A DNA stretch of 18,055 nt from Chloroflexota bacterium (GTDB taxonomy: Bacteria; Chloroflexota; Anaerolineae; B4-G1; SLSP01), in assembly GCA_022707725.1 (NCBI GenBank), contig JAKJAB010000014.1, positions 2,488 through 20,542 of the forward strand, in the 5' to 3' direction. The translations under genes were made by a program, and so were the position numbers. The notes beneath the pieces are model-generated. The model was given only the letters and a program-made list of their open reading frames with translations. It was not told where the DNA came from and did not search any database. Shown here piece after piece: positions 14,361 through 18,055 of this stretch (its first letter is position 1; every line of letters starts with the position of its first letter).

Positions 14361-15638
14361 ATGAAAAACAAGTCACTGGAAAACTGGGGGAGGGCCGTCA
14401 ACGTCGCGCTGTTACTATTGGGCGTGATGCTATTGACGCGCGGCGAGGGACCACCGCCACAAGACGTCGAATTCCGGCTGAATATCGCCACGACAAGCCA
14501 GGCGTTCAACTTTTTTGCATGGGAAGTCGAAACTCTCGCGCGCAAAATGGCCTTCGGTGCGCTCAATCCGCAGCGCTTCATGGACGAAGACCAGCGCGCC
14601 CGGTTCGTGCTCGACTATCTCGGCCAAGTGCGCGATGCAACACGATTAGCCGACGAGATCAGCCAGGCCTATAGCAACTTAAAAATCGACGACCCCGCTG
14701 CGGCCACGCGTAAACAGCAACAGACGCTGGCGGACCTGCGCGCGCAGATGCAGCGCAGCGGCCTGGTCGCCGAAGCGATCCTGGGCGAGCAGGTGAGCGC
14801 CGTCTTGCGCAGCGGCGGATTTGGCGCGCTGGCGCAAATCCTACCACCGGTCAGCGGTTCGTTCACCCCCCTGCCCTACCTGCTGATCATCTCGCCGCGC
14901 GAGATTATCCAGAGCACGTACCAGCGTCCCCTGGTGGCCGGGCTAACAGCAGCCGATCAAGATGCGATCGAGAAAGAACTCGAAAGCCTGTTTCCCGACA
15001 AATCGGCTTACGTAACCGGCATTGGGGGACTGGCGGCCTATCCGGCAATGTTGCTGGAGAGCAGTTCCATCGACTGGGTGAGTGATACCATCGCGCACGA
15101 GTGGTCTCACCATTACCTTGTCTTCTATCCTCTGGGATTCTACTACGATCGCTCGGGTGAAACACGCACGCTGAACGAGACGGCGGCCTCGCTCATGGGC
15201 GAGTGGGCCGGGCAAGAGGTCATCCTGCGCTACTACTTGCCATACTCTGACTTTACCAAACGCCTTCCCAATCCGCTGACTCTGACCGAAGAAGCTACCG
15301 CAGCGAGCCGGGCGCATTTCGACTTCGGTGCGGAGATGCACATCACGCGTGTCACCGTGGACCAACTGTTGGCTGACGGCAAAGTCGAGGAGGCAGAAGC
15401 CTATATGGAGGAACGGCGGCGGCACTTCGTCGCCAACGGATACCGGATGCGCCGCCTGAATCAGGCTTACTTCGCCTTCCACGGGGCTTACGCCAGCGCG
15501 CCAGGTGCGGCCGGCGAAGACCCCATCGGGCCGGCAGTGCGGCTCGCTTGGTCGCTCAGCGCAACGCCGCGCGAGTTTCTGCGCACCCTCGGCCCGGTCA
15601 CCACATTGGCGGCGCTTGAGGCACAGATAAAGGAGTAG
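14361..15638 (+). CDS. Secreted or membrane-anchored gluzincin-like zinc metallopeptidase, unrecognised family
   Basis: 425 residues. A single hydrophobic segment at 12-26 after a basic start (MKNK) acts as an uncleaved anchor or signal peptide. The catalytic region is IAHEWSHHYLV (zinc ligands His246 and His250, catalytic Glu247). LNETAAS follows, in which Glu273 stands 23 residues after His250, like the NE-type third ligand of thermolysin-related and M1 enzymes. Residues 40-230 and the helical C-terminus do not recall a named family. GGAGG stands only 1 nt before the ATG, too close for normal ribosome binding, while the promoter suggests a start near the ATG. The TAG stop lies in the first unit of a heptamer repeat. 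Substrate unknown. Confidence 0.85.
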   Translation: MKNKSLENWGRAVNVALLLLGVMLLTRGEGPPPQDVEFRLNIATTSQAFNFFAWEVETLARKMAFGALNPQRFMDEDQRARFVLDYLGQVRDATRLADEISQAYSNLKIDDPAAATRKQQQTLADLRAQMQRSGLVAEAILGEQVSAVLRSGGFGALAQILPPVSGSFTPLPYLLIISPREIIQSTYQRPLVAGLTAADQDAIEKELESLFPDKSAYVTGIGGLAAYPAMLLESSSIDWVSDTIAHEWSHHYLVFYPLGFYYDRSGETRTLNETAASLMGEWAGQEVILRYYLPYSDFTKRLPNPLTLTEEATAASRAHFDFGAEMHITRVTVDQLLADGKVEEAEAYMEERRRHFVANGYRMRRLNQAYFAFHGAYASAPGAAGEDPIGPAVRLAWSLSATPREFLRTLGPVTTLAALEAQIKE

Positions 15639-15666
15639 GGAGTAGGGAGTAGGGAGTAAGAAGTAG
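15632..15666. repeat. Five degenerate heptamers of the GGAGTAG type
   Basis: GGAGTAG three times, then GGAGTAA and GAAGTAG, without gaps. The first unit overlaps the end of the metallopeptidase gene and supplies its TAG stop codon. Confidence 0.85.
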
Positions 15667-15683
15667 GTAAAAAAGTCAACTTA

Positions 15684-15795
15684 TCATTCGCCGATTCGCC
15701 AATTCGCTGATTCGCCGATTCGCCGATTCGCTGATTCGCTGATTCGCTGATTCGCCGATTCGCCGATTCGCTGATTCGCTGATTCGCTGATTCGC
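15684..15795. repeat. 14-unit tandem array of an 8-nt repeat upstream of mreB
   Basis: 112 nt divide exactly into 14 octamers of the form YGATTCGC (CGATTCGC and TGATTCGC; the first unit and the third deviate slightly). No indels. It ends 16 nt before the -35 box of the mreB promoter. Confidence 0.95.
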
Positions 15796-15811
15796 TATTT
15801 GTGATCTGTAA

Positions 15812-15839
15812 TTGCGACTGTGGTATGCTATGGTATAAT
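15812..15839 (+). promoter_or_regulatory. Promoter of the mreBCD operon
   Basis: TTGCGA (15812-15817), 16 nt, perfect TATAAT (15834-15839). Start near 15846, leader about 44 nt. Confidence 0.75.
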
Positions 15840-15889
15840 CGAAAAGTGGGCTTAACAAATGAAGATGAAAACATGGATCGAGGACACAC

Positions 15890-16963
15890 TTGTTTAATCC
15901 GATAGACGCACTGCTAGGACTGTTCTCCCTAGACATCGGCATCGACCTGGGTACAGCCAACACGCTGGTTTATGTGCGTGGGAAAGGTGTCATCAGCAAC
16001 GAACCCTCGTGGGTCGCCGTCGATAGCACCCGCCGCGACTACGTGCTCGCTGTAGGTGCAGAAGCCAAGGAAATGGTAGGGAAAACGCCACCTAACATCA
16101 TCGCCATTCGCCCGCTCCGCGACGGCGTGATCTCCGAATTCGACATCACCGAAGCGATGCTGCGGCACTTCATCAAGCAGGCGCACCGCCAGTTGTTCAT
16201 CCCCTTCCCCCGTCCGCGCGTCGTGATCGGCATCCCCAGCGGCGTGACCGAGGTGGAAAAGCGCGCCGTGCGCGATGCGGCCCTGGAAGCTGGTGCACGC
16301 GAAGCCTATCTCATCGAAGAACCTATGGCGGCGGCAATCGGGGCCGGGTTGCCCATCACCGAAGCCCAGGGCAGTATGATGGTCGACGTCGGCGGCGGCA
16401 CAACCGAAGTCGCCGTGTTCGCGCTCAAAGGCATCGTCGTGAGCAGGAGCCTCCGCATCGCCGGAGACGAATTGGACAAAGACATCGTACAGTACGCGCG
16501 CCAGAAGTACAACCTGGCAATCAGCGAGCGCACTGCCGAACGCGTCAAGATCAACATCGGGTCGGCCTATCCACTGCCCGAGGAGCGCACGATGGCCATG
16601 CGCGGGCGCAACCTCATCACCGGGCTGCCCGAAGAAATCGAAATCAGCAGTATCGAAATCCGCGAAGCCTTGAGCCGCTCGACCAACATCATCGTGGATT
16701 TGGTGCGCGATACGTTGGATGAGACACCGCCCGAACTGGTGTCGGATTTGATGGAAACCGGCATCTGTCTGGCCGGCGGCGGTGGGCTGTTGAAAGGCAT
16801 GGCCGAGCGTATCGCCGAAGAAACCCACATCCGGGCCTGGGTTTCGCAAGATCCGCTGACGTGCGTTGCCCGTGGCGCGGGTATGGTACTGGAGAACCTC
16901 GAAGTGCTCCGCGCCACCCTTTCCAGCGACGACCGGCGTCATCCTGGAGGCTCGGCTTCGTAA
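15890..16963 (+). CDS. mreB: Rod-shape-determining actin homologue MreB
   Basis: 357 residues starting at TTG 15890, with GAGG 6 nt upstream; no ATG lies in frame upstream, and ATGs at 15859 and 15873 are in other frames. MreB polymerises under the membrane and guides lateral wall synthesis. The actin-fold ATP site is complete: DIGIDLGTANTLVYV (phosphate 1), VDVGGGTTEVAV (phosphate 2) and ICLAGGGGLLKGM (adenosine). IEEPMAAAIGAG is the connecting motif. The first 12 residues (FNPIDALLGLFS) are hydrophobic and may be a membrane-binding amphipathic helix. It is followed by mreC after 118 nt and mreD. GlmU and Alr in the same window feed the pathway it organises. Confidence 0.96.
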   Translation: MFNPIDALLGLFSLDIGIDLGTANTLVYVRGKGVISNEPSWVAVDSTRRDYVLAVGAEAKEMVGKTPPNIIAIRPLRDGVISEFDITEAMLRHFIKQAHRQLFIPFPRPRVVIGIPSGVTEVEKRAVRDAALEAGAREAYLIEEPMAAAIGAGLPITEAQGSMMVDVGGGTTEVAVFALKGIVVSRSLRIAGDELDKDIVQYARQKYNLAISERTAERVKINIGSAYPLPEERTMAMRGRNLITGLPEEIEISSIEIREALSRSTNIIVDLVRDTLDETPPELVSDLMETGICLAGGGGLLKGMAERIAEETHIRAWVSQDPLTCVARGAGMVLENLEVLRATLSSDDRRHPGGSAS

Positions 16964-17035
16964 TGTAGTGTTGTTCGTGGTACGGGCAGAGACCGGCCAC
17001 AGCAGATGATACAGGGAGTCATTCTCCTGATTACG

Positions 17036-17067
17036 GACTACCTGACTATTTGACAACTTGACTAAAG
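17036..17067. repeat. Four octamers of the GACTANNT type in the mreC leader
   Basis: GACTACCT, GACTATTT, GACAACTT and GACTAAAG follow directly. The same 13 nt GACTACCTGACTA recur at 10897-10909, in the leader of the short transcription unit. Confidence 0.7.
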
Positions 17068-17081
17068 AATAAGGGTGAACA

Positions 17082-17954
17082 ATGCGACGGGAAAGCGGGC
17101 AGTGGCTGCCCTGGGTATTGTTGGTCGTGGCGCTGCTCTTCCTGATCTTGATTGGGGCTGGTACATTCAGTCCCCTGGAAAGCCTGTTAGGCCAGATCAT
17201 CGCACCGGTAGCGCGCGGCGTGGCGGGCGTCCTCGACACACTGGGCGACCTGGGGCAAACGGCGCAGGATGTCCAACAACTGCAAGCACAAGCCGAGACG
17301 CTACAAAGTACGAACGACACCCTGATTCAGGAAAACTTCCGCCTGCGCGAGTTCAAGGCCGAAAACGATGAACTGCGGCGCATCCTCAACTTCGTGCAGG
17401 AAAACCCCACCTACAGCTACATTGGCGCCGATGTCGTCGAGCGCGGCTGCGGTACTTTTCCTTGCGGCACGTTGGTAGGGCAAGATACAAATCCCTATCT
17501 GCAATATCTGATTATCAACACGGGCACGCGCCAGGGTATCGCCGTCGGGATGCCGGTCGTCACCAGCGGCGCGGTTTTGGTCGGGCGCGTGGCGCGCGTT
17601 TCGCCCAACCTGGCTTACATCCAGCTCATCAACGATCCGCAAAGTCAAATCGCAGCCATGCTCCAGGAATCCCGCATCACCGGCATGTTAGTCGGGACGA
17701 CAGAAGGAGGCTTGAGCATGATCGACATTCTGCCCGACGAAGAGGTGTTTGGTGGGGAAACCGTCATCACCTCAGCGGCGGGCGGCTTGCTCCCCAGAGG
17801 ATTAATCCTGGGACAGGTGGAAAGCGTCTCGTATCTGGAATCCGATCTCTTTCAACGCGCCGTGATCCGCCCGGCTATCGATTTCAGACGGTTGGAGATC
17901 GTGTTGGTGATCACCGATTTTGCGCGCGTCAATCTGCAAGAATTTGAAAAATAG
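17082..17954 (+). CDS. mreC: Rod-shape-determining protein MreC
   Basis: 290 residues from the ATG at 17082, preceded by AAGGGTG. One membrane helix (10-29) anchors it with the rest outside the cytoplasm. A coiled coil (about 60-105) and two beta-barrel subdomains follow. Typical MreC motifs are IINTGTRQGIAVGMPVV, VGRVARVSPNLAYIQLI, QESRITGML, and GGETVITSAAGGLLPRGLILG. MreC links MreB and MreD to the penicillin-binding proteins. One oddity is a Cys pair in the segment GCGTFPCG (Cys123 and Cys128) just before the first barrel, which I do not associate with standard MreC. Second gene of the mre operon; mreD starts 9 nt downstream. Confidence 0.95.
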   Translation: MRRESGQWLPWVLLVVALLFLILIGAGTFSPLESLLGQIIAPVARGVAGVLDTLGDLGQTAQDVQQLQAQAETLQSTNDTLIQENFRLREFKAENDELRRILNFVQENPTYSYIGADVVERGCGTFPCGTLVGQDTNPYLQYLIINTGTRQGIAVGMPVVTSGAVLVGRVARVSPNLAYIQLINDPQSQIAAMLQESRITGMLVGTTEGGLSMIDILPDEEVFGGETVITSAAGGLLPRGLILGQVESVSYLESDLFQRAVIRPAIDFRRLEIVLVITDFARVNLQEFEK

Positions 17955-17963
17955 GACGCACAG

Positions 17964-18055
17964 ATGAGCTTGTACTTTGGAATTCCCATTCTGCTGGCGG
18001 CGGCTGTCCTCCAAAGCGTATGGGTGGAGGGAATACAAATTCTCGGCGGGCGACC
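17964..18055 (+). CDS. mreD: Rod-shape-determining membrane protein MreD, N-terminal fragment
   Basis: ATG at 17964, with AGGA 7 nt upstream, and an open frame to the right edge (30 codons). The visible part (a hydrophobic segment, then LQSVWVEGIQILGGR) fits the first helix and first loop of MreD, a small multi-pass membrane protein. Identification rests mostly on its position after mreB and mreC. Confidence 0.8.
   Translation, partial: MSLYFGIPILLAAAVLQSVWVEGIQILGGR

Noticed and set aside
15859..15897. 12-codon ORF (MKMKTW...) overlapping the mreB start, as a leader peptide
   Set aside because: No convincing ribosome site and too short to judge; the mreB TTG start has its own GAGG.
15488..15963. 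Minus-strand open frames with repeats of the SESANQRI type
   Set aside because: They translate the 8-nt array upstream of mreB and run antisense into the metallopeptidase and mreB genes.
17050..17080. Separate promoter for mreC from TTGACA at 17050
   Set aside because: No acceptable -10 box at 15-19 nt; the TTGACA is part of the octamer repeat.

Overview
The window looks like chromosomal DNA from a GC-rich bacterium, most likely a Chloroflexota member (Anaerolineae/Caldilineae-like). This is inferred from protein style: a surface protein with Thr/Pro linkers of the PTPTPTATPT type and a cysteine-bearing Ig-like domain, a gluzincin-like exported peptidase, and many short degenerate tandem repeats between genes. 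No marker gene fixes the taxonomy, and nothing seen indicates a plasmid, phage or insertion sequence.

Layout. (1) 1-3304, minus strand: a two-gene unit with its own promoter. A membrane-anchored protein with an S24/S26-type Ser/His peptidase-like domain, an Fn3-like and an Ig-like domain comes first. A gingipain-type (C25) cysteine peptidase lipoprotein follows with a 3-nt overlap and runs off the left edge. (2) 3367-6908, plus: a divergent promoter drives glmU, cdd and a six-helix membrane protein with two GAF domains, almost without gaps. (3) 6909-7342: gene-free, with a 17-bp inverted repeat and four GTTATGT-like repeats spaced exactly 11 bp apart, then purA. (4) 8627-10841: a hairpin of inverted heptamers, a promoter with two dyads, alr and an M50 (site-2) protease. 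(5) 10842-11396: a compact transcription unit with a consensus promoter, a strong ribosome site, a 21-codon ORF and an intrinsic terminator, followed by 39 in-register copies of a 7-nt repeat. (6) 11397-14292, minus: a GyrA-family topoisomerase subunit followed by a zinc-ribbon/cold-shock fusion. (7) 14326-15638, plus: a secreted HEXXH metallopeptidase, possibly leaderless. (8) 15639-18055, plus: 7-nt and 8-nt repeats, then mreB, mreC and the start of mreD.

Much of the content serves the cell envelope: GlmU makes UDP-GlcNAc, Alr makes D-alanine, MreBCD directs wall growth, and there are several membrane or exported proteases. PurA, Cdd and the topoisomerase serve nucleotide and DNA metabolism. 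The least explained parts are the short transcription unit at 10845-11076, the four-site operator upstream of purA, the S26/C25 pair with an apparently inverted topology, and the 7- or 8-nt repeats found in most of the longer intergenic gaps.
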